A stretch of 64,000 nt of DNA, from the NCBI RefSeq assembly GCF_018128285.1, contig NZ_CP072380.1, forward strand, positions 372,001 through 436,000. Reading direction: 5' to 3'. A model generated the notes under the pieces. It was not told where the DNA came from. It did not search any database and was given only the letters and a program-made list of their open reading frames with translations. Origin of the DNA: Atopobium sp. oral taxon 416. Its GTDB lineage: Bacteria > Actinomycetota > Coriobacteriia > Coriobacteriales > Atopobiaceae. The position numbers and the translations under genes were made by a program. Positions 35,699-45,264 of this stretch are shown piece by piece; position 1 is the stretch's first letter; every line of letters starts with the position of its first letter.

Positions 35699-36535
35699 AT
35701 GGCTGTAAGGCACTTAAAGCCAACAAGCGCAGGCAAGCGCTTCCAGACGGTATATGACTTCAAGGACATTACCGTTAAAAAGCCCGAGAAGGCACTTCTC
35801 GAGCCACTGCCAAAGAAAGCCGGACGCAACAGCTTCGGCCGTATTACGACCCGTCACCAGGGCGGCGGACACAAGCGTCAGTATCGTGTTATCGATTTCA
35901 AGCGCCGCAAGGACGATGTCCCGGCAAAGGTCGCCGCAATCGAGTATGACCCGAACCGCTCCGCTCGCATCGCCCTGTTGCACTATGCGGATGGCGCCAA
36001 GTCCTACATCTTGGCCCCCAGTGGCCTCGAGGTCGGTGACACCGTCATCTCCGGCGATCACGATATCGATATTCAGCCGGGCAATGCGCTGCCGTTGTCT
36101 GAGATCCCCGTCGGTACTTTGGTCCACGCGGTGGAGTTCAAGCCTGGCAAGGGCGCCGCAATCGCCCGCTCCGCCGGCACCTCCATCCAGCTGATGGGCA
36201 AAGAGGGCAACTACGCGATCCTACGCATGCCCTCTTCAGAGATGCGCCGCGTGCTGCTCACCTGCCGCGCCACGATCGGTGAGGTCGGCAATGCTGACCA
36301 CTCCAACATCGTGATCGGCAAAGCGGGCCGTCAGCGCTGGAGAGGCGTTCGTCCGACGGTCCGTGGTACGGTCATGAACCCAGTCGACCACCCACACGGT
36401 GGCGGCGAGGGCAAGAACCACACTTCCGGTCGTCCGTCTGTGACCCCGTGGGGCAAGCCGACCAAGGGCTACAAGACGCGTGATCCTAAGAAGGCTTCGA
36501 ATTCTTTGATCATCCGTCGTCGTAGAACGAAATAA
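35699..36535 (+). CDS. rplB: 50S ribosomal protein L2
   Basis: A 278-residue L2 ([55 protein letters not shown] with the conserved His near the peptidyl transferase centre). ATG 35699 gives the usual [12 protein letters not shown] start with AGAAGGGA upstream; the in-frame extension from 35663 is not supported. Confidence 0.98.
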   Translation: MAVRHLKPTSAGKRFQTVYDFKDITVKKPEKALLEPLPKKAGRNSFGRITTRHQGGGHKRQYRVIDFKRRKDDVPAKVAAIEYDPNRSARIALLHYADGAKSYILAPSGLEVGDTVISGDHDIDIQPGNALPLSEIPVGTLVHAVEFKPGKGAAIARSAGTSIQLMGKEGNYAILRMPSSEMRRVLLTCRATIGEVGNADHSNIVIGKAGRQRWRGVRPTVRGTVMNPVDHPHGGGEGKNHTSGRPSVTPWGKPTKGYKTRDPKKASNSLIIRRRRTK

Positions 36536-36556
36536 CCGTCGAGAAGGAGTGAATAA

Positions 36557-36820
36557 ATGAGCAGAAGTCTCAAGAAGGGACCGTTTGTGGAGACGCGCCT
36601 CCTCGAGCGGGTTACCGCAATGAATGAGTCAGGCAAGAAGGATGTTATCAAGACCTGGTCACGTTCAAGCACCATCTTCCCGGAGATGGTCGGCCACACG
36701 ATCGCGGTCCACAATGGCCGCCAGCATGTCCCTGTCTACATCACCGAGTCCATGGTCGGCCACAAGCTGGGCGAGTTCGCCCCGACCCGTACGTTCCGTG
36801 GTCACAGAGTTGCAGAGTAG
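36557..36820 (+). CDS. rpsS: 30S ribosomal protein S19
   Basis: An 87-residue S19 ([38 protein letters not shown]). It lies in the 30S head beside S13. GAGAAGGAG precedes the ATG and the spacing to neighbours is short, so it shares the operon transcript. Confidence 0.97.
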   Translation: MSRSLKKGPFVETRLLERVTAMNESGKKDVIKTWSRSSTIFPEMVGHTIAVHNGRQHVPVYITESMVGHKLGEFAPTRTFRGHRVAE

Positions 36821-36834
36821 GAGGTCACGACTAG

Positions 36835-37191
36835 ATGAAGCAGATTGAAAACGGAGCCTTCGCCACCGCGAAATACGTGCGTATGGCTCCCCGCAAAGTC
36901 CGTTTGGTTGTTGACCAGATTCGCGATAAGTCCGTCAACCAGGCACTCGAGCTGTTGCAATTCGCAAACGTTGCCGCTGCAACCCCGGTCGAGAAAGTGC
37001 TGCGCTCAGCTGTCGCCAATGCGGAGAACAACAACAATCTTCGTGCGAACAACCTCGTAGTTACCAAGGCCTATGTGGATGAGGGACCGACGCTGCGCCG
37101 TATCCGTCCGCGCGCAAAGGGCTCTGCATCACGTATCAACAAACGCACGAGCCATATCACGATCGTTGTCGCTTTGCGAAAGGAGGCGTAA
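36835..37191 (+). CDS. rplV: 50S ribosomal protein L22
   Basis: A 118-residue L22 ([40 protein letters not shown], the beta-hairpin that narrows the exit tunnel). Changes in this loop give macrolide resistance elsewhere; the loop here looks ordinary. Confidence 0.97.
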   Translation: MKQIENGAFATAKYVRMAPRKVRLVVDQIRDKSVNQALELLQFANVAAATPVEKVLRSAVANAENNNNLRANNLVVTKAYVDEGPTLRRIRPRAKGSASRINKRTSHITIVVALRKEA

Positions 37192-37195
37192 GGGG

Positions 37196-37906
37196 ATGGG
37201 CCAAAAGGTACAGCCTACAGGATTCCGTTTAGGTATTACTGAGAATTGGCGTTCCCGTTGGTACGCTGGAAAGGACTACTCCAGCAAGCTTGGTAACGAT
37301 TTAGCAATCAGAGGATTCCTCGAGAAGAGACTCGCCCGCGCAGCCCTCTCCCGCGTCGAGATCGAGCGTTACGGGGACAAGATCCGCATCCAGATCTTCA
37401 CCGCACGTCCGGGCATTGTCATCGGCAAGAAAGGCTCTGAGATCGATGCCCTCCGCAATGACCTTGAGAAGGTCGCCGGCGTCAAGAAGGGCCAGATCAA
37501 CGTCGACGTCGTCGAGGTGAAGCGCCCTGAGCTCGACGCAAACCTGACCGCTCAGTCCATCGCCGAGCAGCTTGAGGGCCGTGTCGCCTTCCGCCGCGCG
37601 ATGAGAAGAGCAGTGCAGTCCGCCCGCAAGGCAGGTGCCCTGGGCATCCGTATCCAGTGTTCCGGCCGCCTCAACGGCGCTGAGATGAGCCGCCGTGAGT
37701 GGTACCGTGAGGGCCGTGTCCCTCTGCACACGATGCGCGCAAAGATCGACTTCGGTGAGGCTACCGCACACACTCAGATGGGTTCCTGCGGCGTGAAAGT
37801 CTGGATCTATCTCGGCGAGAAGCTTCCGGGACAACCGGTTCCGAACCCGGCGCTCGAAGGCCCGTCGCGTCCTCGCCGTCGGAATAACGAGAGGAGGGGC
37901 AGATAA
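37196..37906 (+). CDS. rpsC: 30S ribosomal protein S3
   Basis: A 236-residue S3 ([22 protein letters not shown] domain with [38 protein letters not shown]). It forms the mRNA entry helicase with S4 and S5. ATG 37196 was chosen with AGGAGG at 37180-37186 region; it starts 4 bases after rplV. Its stop overlaps the rplP start. Confidence 0.97.
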   Translation: MGQKVQPTGFRLGITENWRSRWYAGKDYSSKLGNDLAIRGFLEKRLARAALSRVEIERYGDKIRIQIFTARPGIVIGKKGSEIDALRNDLEKVAGVKKGQINVDVVEVKRPELDANLTAQSIAEQLEGRVAFRRAMRRAVQSARKAGALGIRIQCSGRLNGAEMSRREWYREGRVPLHTMRAKIDFGEATAHTQMGSCGVKVWIYLGEKLPGQPVPNPALEGPSRPRRRNNERRGR

Positions 37907-38319
37907 TGCTAGCTCCAAAGCGTGTAGCACACCGTAAGGTTCAGCGTGGCTCTATGAAGGGCCAGGCAAAAGGCAACACCAAGATTTATAACGGTGAGTG
38001 GGGCCTCAAAGCTCTCGAGAGACATTGGATCACCAACCGCCAGATCGAGGCTGCCCGTGTCGCAATCACCCGTTGCATGAAGCGTGGTGGCAAGATCTGG
38101 ATCACCATTTTCCCGGACAAGCCGATCACCAAGCACCCGGCCGAGGCCCGTATGGGTTCCGGCAAAGGTAACCCCGAAGAGTGGGTCGCAGTCGTCAAGC
38201 CGGGCCGCATTATGTTCGAGGTCGGCGACGTCGATGAGGCGACCGCCAAAGAGGCGCTGCATCTGGCACAGTACAAACTGCCGATCAAAACCAAGATCGT
38301 TAAACGTGGGGAGGAATAA
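37906..38319 (+). CDS. rplP: 50S ribosomal protein L16
   Basis: A 137-residue L16 ([40 protein letters not shown]), which helps place tRNA in the A and P sites. TAATG overlap with rpsC indicates translational coupling. Confidence 0.97.
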   Translation: MLAPKRVAHRKVQRGSMKGQAKGNTKIYNGEWGLKALERHWITNRQIEAARVAITRCMKRGGKIWITIFPDKPITKHPAEARMGSGKGNPEEWVAVVKPGRIMFEVGDVDEATAKEALHLAQYKLPIKTKIVKRGEE

Positions 38320-38322
38320 GAC

Positions 38323-38538
38323 ATGAAGCCAAGCGAAGTCCGCGCACTTTCAGACGAGGAGCTCTCTCAAAAGTTCCACGACGCTCGTGCCGAGCTCTTT
38401 AACCTCCGCTTCCAGATGGCGACGAGCCAGCTGGACAACACCGCACGTGTGAAGCAGGTTAAGCACGATATCGCGCGTGTCCTCACCGAGCAGCGTGCCC
38501 GTGAGCTCGCAGCACAAACGACAGCAGACAAAGATTAG
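38323..38538 (+). CDS. rpmC: 50S ribosomal protein L29
   Basis: A 71-residue L29 ([40 protein letters not shown]). It is a helical hairpin at the tunnel exit next to L23. Starts 3 bases after the rplP stop. Confidence 0.96.
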   Translation: MKPSEVRALSDEELSQKFHDARAELFNLRFQMATSQLDNTARVKQVKHDIARVLTEQRARELAAQTTADKD

Positions 38539-38554
38539 ATCGTAGGAGATACAA

Positions 38555-38821
38555 ATGGCTGAGACCGTTACAAGGAACTCTCGTAAGGTCCGTACCGGCG
38601 TCGTCTGCGCTATCTCTGGCGACAAGACGGTTGCTGTTGAGATGGCATACAGAAAGCGCCATCCTAAGTACGGCAAGATGATGACGATTCATAAGAAACT
38701 GCACTGCCACGACGAAAAGAACGAGTGCCACGTGGGAGATCGTGTCCGCGTCATGGAGACTCGTCCCCTGAGCAAGACAAAGCGTTGGCGCGTAGTAGAG
38801 ATCGTTGAGCGCGCTAAGTAA
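38555..38821 (+). CDS. rpsQ: 30S ribosomal protein S17
   Basis: An 88-residue S17 (RKVRTGVVCAISGDKTVAVE; GDRVRVMETRPLSKTKRWRV). It binds the 5' domain of 16S rRNA early in assembly. Last gene before the usual S10/spc operon boundary. Confidence 0.96.
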   Translation: MAETVTRNSRKVRTGVVCAISGDKTVAVEMAYRKRHPKYGKMMTIHKKLHCHDEKNECHVGDRVRVMETRPLSKTKRWRVVEIVERAK

Positions 38822-38837
38822 GCATTGTTTTGGTAGA

Positions 38838-38878
38838 TCACCCGGTGCGTCCTACAGATGAGGGCGCACCTCTGGTGA
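38838..38878 (+). promoter_or_regulatory. Two-part stem-loop at the S10/spc boundary
   Basis: TCACC (38838-38842) pairs with GGTGA (38874-38878) and, inside, GGTGCG (38844-38849) with CGCACC (38865-38870). No T run follows, so it is not a typical terminator. It lies 22 bases before rplN and may be an RNA-processing or regulatory structure. Confidence 0.5.
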
Positions 38879-38900
38879 GGTGTAATTCGGAGGAACTTTC

Positions 38901-39269
38901 ATGATTCAGATGGAGACTGTCCTCAACGTCGCCGACAACTCCGGCGCTCGTCGAGTGAAATGCATCAAAGTCATGGGCGGCTCCAAGCGTCGTTACGCAG
39001 GAATCGGAGATACCATTCGCTGCGCCGTGCAGGATGCTACGCCCGGTGGCAATGTAAAGAAGGGTGATATCGTCACCTGCGTTGTCGTCCGCACTGTCAA
39101 GGAGACACGTCGCAAGGACGGCAGCTATATCAAGTTTGATCAGAACGCATGCGTCTTGGTCCAAAATGATGGCACCCCGGTGGGCACCCGTATCTTCGGG
39201 CCGGTTGCGCGTGAGCTTCGTGACCGCAAGTACATGAAGATCGTCTCGCTCGCACCCGAGACGCTGTAA
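38901..39269 (+). CDS. rplN: 50S ribosomal protein L14
   Basis: A 122-residue L14 ([49 protein letters not shown]). Forms an inter-subunit bridge and is the docking site of RsfS. Preceded by GGAGG. Confidence 0.97.
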   Translation: MIQMETVLNVADNSGARRVKCIKVMGGSKRRYAGIGDTIRCAVQDATPGGNVKKGDIVTCVVVRTVKETRRKDGSYIKFDQNACVLVQNDGTPVGTRIFGPVARELRDRKYMKIVSLAPETL

Positions 39270-39281
39270 GGAGACGAAGTC

Positions 39282-39599
39282 ATGGCAAAGATGAACATCA
39301 AGAAAGGCGATACCGTCGTCGTCCTTTCCGGCAAGGATCGCGGCAAGCAGGGGGAGGTCCTGCATGCCTATCCTGCTGAGGGGAAGGTCATCGTCGAGGG
39401 CGTCGCCAACACAAAGAAGGCACAGCATCCCGATCAGCAGGGCCAGAACGGCGGCTTTGTGACGCGCGAAGCAAAGATCGACGTTTCCAACGTTGAGCTC
39501 ATCTGTCCGAGCTGCGGCAAGCCGACCCGTGTGGGCCACGATGTGGATGCCAATGGCAAGAAGGCCCGTGTCTGCAAGAGATGCGGAGCACAGTTCTAA
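39282..39599 (+). CDS. rplX: 50S ribosomal protein L24, zinc-finger type
   Basis: A 105-residue L24 with the KOW domain ([20 protein letters not shown]) and a C-terminal zinc ribbon: [11 protein letters not shown] and VCKRCGAQF supply four Cys. L24 starts 50S assembly. In most spc operons rplE follows within a few bases; here it is separated by 2.6 kb holding a terminator and two non-ribosomal genes. Confidence 0.97.
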   Translation: MAKMNIKKGDTVVVLSGKDRGKQGEVLHAYPAEGKVIVEGVANTKKAQHPDQQGQNGGFVTREAKIDVSNVELICPSCGKPTRVGHDVDANGKKARVCKRCGAQF

Positions 39600-39623
39600 G
39601 TTCGTTGCAGAGATGCTTTCAAG

Positions 39624-39662
39624 ACGCTCTGAGTGCAAATGCGCGCCGGAGCGCCTTTTTTG
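39624..39662 (+). terminator. Terminator after rplX
   Basis: CGCTC near 39634 pairs with GAGCG just before CCTTTTTTTG (T run 39656-39662); a smaller GCGC/GCGC hairpin is an alternative. It should separate rplX from the two following genes. Confidence 0.6.
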
Positions 39663-39730
39663 TTACCGAGTACGGGTGCAAGCTGATAGAGTAGGGAGAG
39701 TCATGAAGCAAGGGAAGAGGAGCACAGCGT

Positions 39731-40726
39731 ACGGCACTCAATATCTTGGTCGTTCTTCCGGTAAATGAAAAAGAAGCGCAGCGGTTTCAGGCGATGGCAC
39801 CCCAGGCGCATTTCACTTTTGCTGCTCAGGTGGAGCACCCTGAGCAGCTCTCCAAGACGCCTGATGCGGTGTTAGACGGGACAGATATCGATACTGCGGA
39901 CATTATAATCGGCAATGTAGCGTCGAGGCTCCTGACCCATGCAGATAAGCTGCAGTGGATCCAACTAGGAAGCGCAGGCGCCGATGCCTATGTGAAGCCG
40001 GGCGCGCTCCCGGATCGTACCCGCATCACCACGAGCGTGGGCGCCTATGGTCAGGCGGTCGCCGAGCATGCATTGGCGCTGCTCTTGTCACTGATCAAGA
40101 AGCTTCCCGAGTACCGCAAGATGCAGGAGGACCATGCCTGGGAAGATCTCGGACCCGTGACGACACTCGCCGATGCACAGGTGCTCGTGATGGGAGCCGG
40201 GGATATCGGCCTGCACTTTGCAAAGATGGCCCACGGGCTGGGCGCCCACTGTATCGCCTATCGTCAACACAAGCCACAGGAGCTCTTTGATGAATATACG
40301 AAGGCCTTCGACCTCACGATCACCAAGGAGCACCTCCTACACGTCCTGCCTGAGATCGACTGCGTCGCGAGCTTCCTGCCATCCACCCCTGAGACCCAGG
40401 GGCTAGTCAACAAGGAGTTCATCGATGCGCTGCCCAAGAGGGCCTATATCGTGAATGCTGGCAGGGGCGATCTGATTGTAGAGCAGGATCTGATCGACGC
40501 ATTGACGAGTGGGGATCTTGCCGGAGCTGCGCTCGATGTCACACCAGAGGAGCCGCTGCCCAAGGAAGATCCGCTCTGGGAGGCGCCGCACCTGCTGATC
40601 ACGCCGCACATCGCGGGATACTGGCACCTGCCGCAGACGCGTGAGCGCGTGGTTTCCATCGCACAGAGGAATCTCAAGTCCTATATATCGGGCAAACCGT
40701 TGCGCAACGAGGTGACCCGTGAGTGA
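39731..40726 (+). CDS. D-isomer-specific 2-hydroxyacid dehydrogenase
   Basis: An NAD(P)-dependent dehydrogenase of 326-331 residues. It has the dinucleotide motif VMGAGDIG, the catalytic Arg in VNAGRGDLIVEQ, the Glu in VTPEEPLP and the His in LLITPHIAGYWHLP. Relatives reduce 2-keto acids or act on phosphoglycerate-like substrates; this one is of the short, GyaR/YcdW-like kind. The start is unclear. In-frame there is no ATG: an ACG at 39731 lies 8 bases after AGGAG and would give xALNILVVLPVNEKE, the family-typical beginning, while the first standard codon, TTG at 39746, has no ribosome site and cuts into the first strand. It sits between rplX and rplE. Confidence 0.85.
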   Translation, partial: TALNILVVLPVNEKEAQRFQAMAPQAHFTFAAQVEHPEQLSKTPDAVLDGTDIDTADIIIGNVASRLLTHADKLQWIQLGSAGADAYVKPGALPDRTRITTSVGAYGQAVAEHALALLLSLIKKLPEYRKMQEDHAWEDLGPVTTLADAQVLVMGAGDIGLHFAKMAHGLGAHCIAYRQHKPQELFDEYTKAFDLTITKEHLLHVLPEIDCVASFLPSTPETQGLVNKEFIDALPKRAYIVNAGRGDLIVEQDLIDALTSGDLAGAALDVTPEEPLPKEDPLWEAPHLLITPHIAGYWHLPQTRERVVSIAQRNLKSYISGKPLRNEVTRE

Positions 40727-40761
40727 GCCTTACGTGGCATATCAACGTTCTCTGCACCAGA

Positions 40762-40797
40762 TAGGAGGGTTTCTCTCGGGGAGCCGCTCCTTTTTAC
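40762..40797 (+). terminator. Possible terminator after the dehydrogenase gene
   Basis: GGAG-CCG-CTCC followed by TTTTT at about 40783-40797, with an alternative longer AGGAG/CTCCT pairing from 40762. The stem is short, so efficiency is uncertain. Confidence 0.45.
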
Positions 40798-40934
40798 TAT
40801 CAAATGGGTACCAGTGATTGCTGGCGGGCGGCAGACTACGACGTATGCCCGAAGACCGATGTGGTGCTTCTTCACATTCCTGGATGATGTTTAATGGGGA
40901 TGACATTCTCTCTGATACAAAGGGGTGTTCGATC

Positions 40935-41924
40935 ATGGCAACAATGCAAGCGATCAGACTAACGGGGCCCTGCTCAACCAAGGAGCTTGTACCTACTACC
41001 GTTGAGAAGCCGACGATCAAACCAGGCTATGTCCTGATCAAGGTCAAAGCCTTTGGCGTGAACGAGTCGGAGATCACGAGCCGTAAAGGGGGATCCTCGT
41101 CGGACTTCAGCTATCCCCGCGTCCTCGGTATCGAAGGCGCAGGCGAAGTTGCTGAGGTAGGTGAAGACAGCCCCTTTCACGTCGGGCAAAAGGTGGTCAC
41201 AATGATGGGCGGCCTGGGACGCGGGATCGACGGCTCCTATGCGGAGTACACGTTGGTCAGAGAGGACAGCGTGATTCCGGTCAACGTCGATGCCCCCTGG
41301 GATCTGATTGGATCCCTTCCGGAAATGCTCCAGACCGCTTACGGGTCACTTACAGAGGGGCTTGCCGTACAGGCAGGCGACATCCTGTTTATTCGCGGTG
41401 GCTCCTCAACCGTCGGCCTCATGGGGATTATCGTCGGCAGACTGCTCGATGCCCGGGTCATTGCGACAACGCGGCAGGAGCAGAAGCTGGCACCGCTCAA
41501 GGACTATGGCGCAGAATGTGCGGTGCTCGACGACGATGAGCTGCCGGAAAAGATGGCGGCGATAGTGCCGTGTGGCGTTGACAAAGTACTTGAGCTGGTC
41601 GGATGCTCGACGCTCTTCCAGGATCTGGGCTTCATGCGGCAGGGTGGCTACGCCTGCTTTACCGGAGCGTTGGGTGGTCAGTGGACGGTACCGGACTTCT
41701 CTCCCTTCAGCATCCCTAAGGGGTGTTACCTCACGAGCTATGACGGGGCTGCGAATGATCTTCCCGCCAGCTTCTTCAACTTTGTGTTGGGTAAAGCGGC
41801 AGCAGGGGATATCAAAATCCCGATCGCGCAGGTTTACCATGGCCTCTCCGAGGTAGGCAAAGCGCAGGGGAACCTCGAATCCGGGAAATTCATCGGTAAG
41901 CACGTCGTGGTGTTGGACGACTAG
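40935..41924 (+). CDS. Quinone-oxidoreductase-like MDR-family dehydrogenase
   Basis: A 329-residue medium-chain dehydrogenase/reductase. The GroES-like part reads PGYVLIKVKAFGVNESEITS and RVLGIEGAGEVAEVG; the Rossmann part has RGGSSTVGLMGIIVGRLL. The catalytic zinc ligands of alcohol dehydrogenases are missing, so it belongs to the zinc-free NADPH:quinone reductase group. ATG 40935 has AGGGGTG about 8 bases upstream; the earlier in-frame TTG has none. It is flanked by terminators and is probably expressed alone, although it lies inside the spc gene order. Confidence 0.87.
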   Translation: MATMQAIRLTGPCSTKELVPTTVEKPTIKPGYVLIKVKAFGVNESEITSRKGGSSSDFSYPRVLGIEGAGEVAEVGEDSPFHVGQKVVTMMGGLGRGIDGSYAEYTLVREDSVIPVNVDAPWDLIGSLPEMLQTAYGSLTEGLAVQAGDILFIRGGSSTVGLMGIIVGRLLDARVIATTRQEQKLAPLKDYGAECAVLDDDELPEKMAAIVPCGVDKVLELVGCSTLFQDLGFMRQGGYACFTGALGGQWTVPDFSPFSIPKGCYLTSYDGAANDLPASFFNFVLGKAAAGDIKIPIAQVYHGLSEVGKAQGNLESGKFIGKHVVVLDD

Positions 41925-41949
41925 CTTGCAATAGCTTAAAGTGGGAAAA

Positions 41950-41987
41950 CGCGCAGCAGTGCGAAGGGCATTCGCTGTGCGTTTTTT
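41950..41987 (+). terminator. Rho-independent terminator after the MDR dehydrogenase
   Basis: CGCGCAGC (41950-41957) pairs with GCTGTGCG (41974-41981, one G-U pair), extended inside by AGTGC/GCATT, and is followed by TTTTTT (41982-41987). The next 230 bases up to rplE must hold a promoter; a -10-like TATGAT near 42097 is the best candidate but has a poor -35. Confidence 0.82.
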
Positions 41988-42221
41988 GTGTCTTGACTGG
42001 CATACCCTGTTCGCAGATTTTGGCCAAACATTGCGACAAGATGGTGAATTCTTTCTTTAGATGAGTTGCCACTAGCAATTCACGCAGCAAAACCGTATGA
42101 TAGTAGTCTGTGTCTCTGTGCTGGTATGCTCCCGGTGCATAGGCATAGCTGGCTCCTGGCACCCGGCCAGGAGGCGTGAGGTTAGAAATCCCACGCTTAA
42201 AACCCCAAGATAGGAGCCTAG

Positions 42222-42782
42222 ATGGCAGAAGAGAAATATGTTCCTCGCCTGAAGGAGAAGTATTACGCCACCGTGCGCGATGATCTTCAGAAGAAGTTCA
42301 ACTACCCCAACCCGATGATGATCCCGAAATTCGAGAAGATCGTCGTTAACATGGGCGTCGGCGAGGCAGCGACCGACTCAAAGGCGATCGATGGCGCAAT
42401 CGCCGACCTGCGCGCTATCACCGGCCAGCAGCCGATGATCACCCACGCCCGCAAGTCAATCGCTACCTTCCACCTTCGTCAGGGACAGGCAATCGGCGCT
42501 AAGGTGACCCTGCGCGGCGACCGTATGTGGGAGTTCCTGGATCGTCTGATCTCCATGGCTATCCCCCGCATCCGTGACTTCCGCGGTATCTCCCTGAAGA
42601 GCTTCGACGGTCGTGGCAACTTCTCCATGGGCGTCACCGAGCAGCTGATCTTTCCTGAGGTTGATTTCGATAAGGTTGATCACACCCGTGGTATGGATAT
42701 CACGATCGTGACGACTGCACAGACTAACGAGGAGGGCAAGGCCCTGCTCGATGAGTTCCACTTCCCGTTCAGAGAGGAGTAG
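42222..42782 (+). CDS. rplE: 50S ribosomal protein L5
   Basis: A 186-residue L5 ([60 protein letters not shown]). It contacts 5S rRNA and the P-site tRNA. ATAGGAG precedes the ATG. It restarts the spc gene series after the interruption. Confidence 0.97.
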   Translation: MAEEKYVPRLKEKYYATVRDDLQKKFNYPNPMMIPKFEKIVVNMGVGEAATDSKAIDGAIADLRAITGQQPMITHARKSIATFHLRQGQAIGAKVTLRGDRMWEFLDRLISMAIPRIRDFRGISLKSFDGRGNFSMGVTEQLIFPEVDFDKVDHTRGMDITIVTTAQTNEEGKALLDEFHFPFREE

Positions 42783-42865
42783 GGGACTCAAAAGGACGGT
42801 TTCAGTCCGTACATTCGGTTTCAACATTCATGTGAGTACGTGAGTGTTTTTGGTTAGGAGGATTT

Positions 42866-43051
42866 GTGGCTAAGACATCGATGATCGTCAAAGCTCAGAG
42901 AACACCGAAGTTTTCTACGCGCAAGCAGTACCGCTGCCAGAGATGTGGCCGTCCACGCTCTGTGTACCGCAAGTTCGGCCTGTGCCGTGAGTGCTTCCGT
43001 GAACTCGCGAACAAAGGCGAGCTTCCTGGTGTCACCAAGGCCTCTTGGTGA
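42866..43051 (+). CDS. rpsN: 30S ribosomal protein S14, zinc-binding type Z
   Basis: A 61-residue short S14 starting with GTG ([20 protein letters not shown]), with the zinc-binding CQRCGRP and CRECF pairs. The short C+ form is the usual one in Gram-positives. TTAGGAGGA lies just upstream. Confidence 0.96.
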   Translation: MAKTSMIVKAQRTPKFSTRKQYRCQRCGRPRSVYRKFGLCRECFRELANKGELPGVTKASW

Positions 43052-43138
43052 CACCAGGGCTCTCGCGGTTAGGCACGCCTGCCACGGGTGGGCATGAACC
43101 AATCGCGCAGCTTCATCTCGAACAAAGGAGAAACATCA

Positions 43139-43537
43139 ATGAAGATTACCGATCCCGTTTCAGATATGCTGACGCGTATCCGCAATGCGAATGCTGCCGG
43201 TAAACCGACCGTCAGCATGCCTTCAACCAAGGTATTGGCTGAGATCGCACGCGTTATCACTGAAGAGGGCTATGTGGAGGGCTATACAGTAGAGGACACC
43301 AAGCCTCAGAAGACCCTCACTATCACCTTGAAATATGGCAAGCGCAGGGCCCGCATTCTCCGCGGCATCAAGCGCATCTCTAAGCCGGGCCTTCGTATCT
43401 ATAGTTCAGTCAAAGACCTTCCCCGTGTCCTGGGTGGATTGGGCACTGCTGTGATCTCCACCTCCAAGGGCATGATGTGCGACCGTGACGCCCGTAAAGC
43501 AGGCGTGGGCGGCGAGGTCATCTGCTACATCTGGTAG
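43139..43537 (+). CDS. rpsH: 30S ribosomal protein S8
   Basis: A 132-residue S8 (TDPVSDMLTRIRNANAAGKP; STSKGMMCDRDARKAGVGGE). ATG 43139 was chosen with AAAGGAG upstream; an in-frame upstream ATG region from 43094 has no support. S8 is the translational repressor of spc operons in enterobacteria. Confidence 0.97.
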   Translation: MKITDPVSDMLTRIRNANAAGKPTVSMPSTKVLAEIARVITEEGYVEGYTVEDTKPQKTLTITLKYGKRRARILRGIKRISKPGLRIYSSVKDLPRVLGGLGTAVISTSKGMMCDRDARKAGVGGEVICYIW

Positions 43538-43566
43538 AACGCGACAGGAAAGAAGGGAGACGGCGT

Positions 43567-44106
43567 ATGTCCCGTATTGGTAAGCAGCCTGTCACGGTTC
43601 CATCCGGTGTCACCGTGACGATTAACGGCTCTGATGTACAGGTCAAGGGACCCAAGGGTCAGCTTGAGCGTACATTTTCAGATTTAGTGGCCATCGATCA
43701 GAAAGACAATGTTGTCACTGTCACCAGAAACGACAAGGAGGACCCTGAGTCCAACGTGATGCAAGGCCTCGTCCGTGCCCTCATCAACAACATGGTGGTG
43801 GGCGTGTCTCAGGGCTATGAGAAGAAGCTCGAGCTCACGGGCGTCGGCTACCGTGCGCAGCTCAAAGGCAAGACCCTTGAGCTCACCGTCGGCTTCTCTC
43901 ACCCCGTCGACTATGAAGCTCCTGAGAACATCACCTTTGAGGTCCCTGACAACACCCACATCACGGTCAAGGGCATCTCTAAAGAGCAGGTCGGCCAGGT
44001 CGCCGCTGAGGTCCGCATGACCCGTCCGCCTGAGCCATACAAGGGCAAGGGCATCCACTATGAGGGTGAGCACATCCGCAGAAAGCTCGGTAAGGCAGCT
44101 AAGTAG
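43567..44106 (+). CDS. rplF: 50S ribosomal protein L6
   Basis: A 179-residue L6 (SRIGKQPVTVPSGVTVTING; ending RPPEPYKGKGIHYEGEHIRR). It lies near the factor-binding site of the 50S subunit. GAAGGGAG precedes the ATG. Confidence 0.97.
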   Translation: MSRIGKQPVTVPSGVTVTINGSDVQVKGPKGQLERTFSDLVAIDQKDNVVTVTRNDKEDPESNVMQGLVRALINNMVVGVSQGYEKKLELTGVGYRAQLKGKTLELTVGFSHPVDYEAPENITFEVPDNTHITVKGISKEQVGQVAAEVRMTRPPEPYKGKGIHYEGEHIRRKLGKAAK

Positions 44107-44159
44107 TGAGCCAAAAAGACCATTACCCTGTCAGGTGATGGCATGAAGAAGGAGTATCA

Positions 44160-44528
44160 ATGGATAAGAGCCAGAAGAAAAGAGCGGGACTCAAGCGCCG
44201 TGAGCGCCGTGTCCGTGCCAAGATCTTCGGAACTGCGCAGCGCCCTCGTCTGAGCGTCCATCGCAGCAATGCTAACATCTACGCTCAGGTCATCGACGAC
44301 GCAGATTCAAAGACTATCTGCAGCGCTTCAACTCTTGACCCTGAGTTCAAAAAGTCCGGCAAGATCGGCTCCAACAGAGAGGCTGCTGATATGGTCGGCA
44401 ATCTGATCGGGAAGCGCGCCGTGGAGAAGGGCGTTACCGAGGTCACGTTTGACCGCGGTGGCCACATCTATCATGGCCGCGTCAAAGCTCTCGCTGAGGG
44501 TGCCCGCAAAGTGGGACTGAAGTTCTAG
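44160..44528 (+). CDS. rplR: 50S ribosomal protein L18
   Basis: A 122-residue L18 ([40 protein letters not shown]), a 5S rRNA-binding protein. AAGAAGGAG precedes the ATG, 53 bases after rplF. Confidence 0.97.
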   Translation: MDKSQKKRAGLKRRERRVRAKIFGTAQRPRLSVHRSNANIYAQVIDDADSKTICSASTLDPEFKKSGKIGSNREAADMVGNLIGKRAVEKGVTEVTFDRGGHIYHGRVKALAEGARKVGLKF

Positions 44529-44538
44529 GAGGAATCGA

Positions 44539-45060
44539 ATGCCACGTGATCGTAGACGTCAGGAGGACTCCGATCTTCAGGAGCGCGTCCTGTTTATTCA
44601 CCGTGTGTCAAAGACAGTCAAAGGCGGACGCCGTATGTCCCTGCTCGCACTTGTCGCAGTAGGGGACGGCAAAGGTAAGATCGGCCTTGGTCTCGGCAAA
44701 TCTGCTGAGGTCCCGCAGGCCATCGCCAAGGCTGTCGAAGATGCCAAAAAGCAAATGTTCAAAGTCGCCGTCACCGACGAAGGAACGGTACCCCACGAGG
44801 TTGAGGGTCACTTTGGTGCAGGCGACGTATTGATTAAACCGGCTATCGAAGGTACCGGCGTTATCGCCGGCGGACCTATTCGTCCGATCTTCGAGCTCGC
44901 CGGTGTGACGAATGTCTTGTCCAAGTCCCTGGGCACCACTAACCCGCTTAACATGGCTAAGGCGGCAGCCGTAGCCCTGCAGCAGCTGGAGCTTCCTGAG
45001 CAGACCGCTGAGCGCCGTGGCATCACCGTCTCTGAGATGTTCGCCGGAAAGGAGAACTAA
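44539..45060 (+). CDS. rpsE: 30S ribosomal protein S5
   Basis: A 173-residue S5 (ERVLFIHRVSKTVKGGRRMS; GDGKGKIGLGLGKSAEVPQA; GTGVIAGGPIRPIFELAGVT). It takes part in decoding fidelity and mRNA unwinding. Coupled closely to rplR and rpmD. Confidence 0.97.
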   Translation: MPRDRRRQEDSDLQERVLFIHRVSKTVKGGRRMSLLALVAVGDGKGKIGLGLGKSAEVPQAIAKAVEDAKKQMFKVAVTDEGTVPHEVEGHFGAGDVLIKPAIEGTGVIAGGPIRPIFELAGVTNVLSKSLGTTNPLNMAKAAAVALQQLELPEQTAERRGITVSEMFAGKEN

Positions 45061-45062
45061 GG

Positions 45063-45254
45063 ATGGCTGAAGCAGAAACACTCAAGGTCAAGCTGGTACA
45101 CAGCGCAGTCGCATCGAGGCGCAAGGACATGACGGGTACCTGCCACGCTCTGGGCCTGCGTAAGATCAATGACGTTTCCATACTGCCTGACAATCCAAGC
45201 GTTCGTGGGATGATCTTCAAGGTCAAGCACCTTGTTGAGGCAGAAGAGAACTAG
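45063..45254 (+). CDS. rpmD: 50S ribosomal protein L30
   Basis: A 63-residue L30 (LKVKLVHSAVASRRKDMTGT; LGLRKINDVSILPDNPSVRG; MIFKVKHLV). Starts 2 bases after the rpsE stop; the ribosome site lies in the end of rpsE (GGAAAGGAG). Confidence 0.95.
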   Translation: MAEAETLKVKLVHSAVASRRKDMTGTCHALGLRKINDVSILPDNPSVRGMIFKVKHLVEAEEN

Positions 45255-45264
45255 GAGTCGCCAA

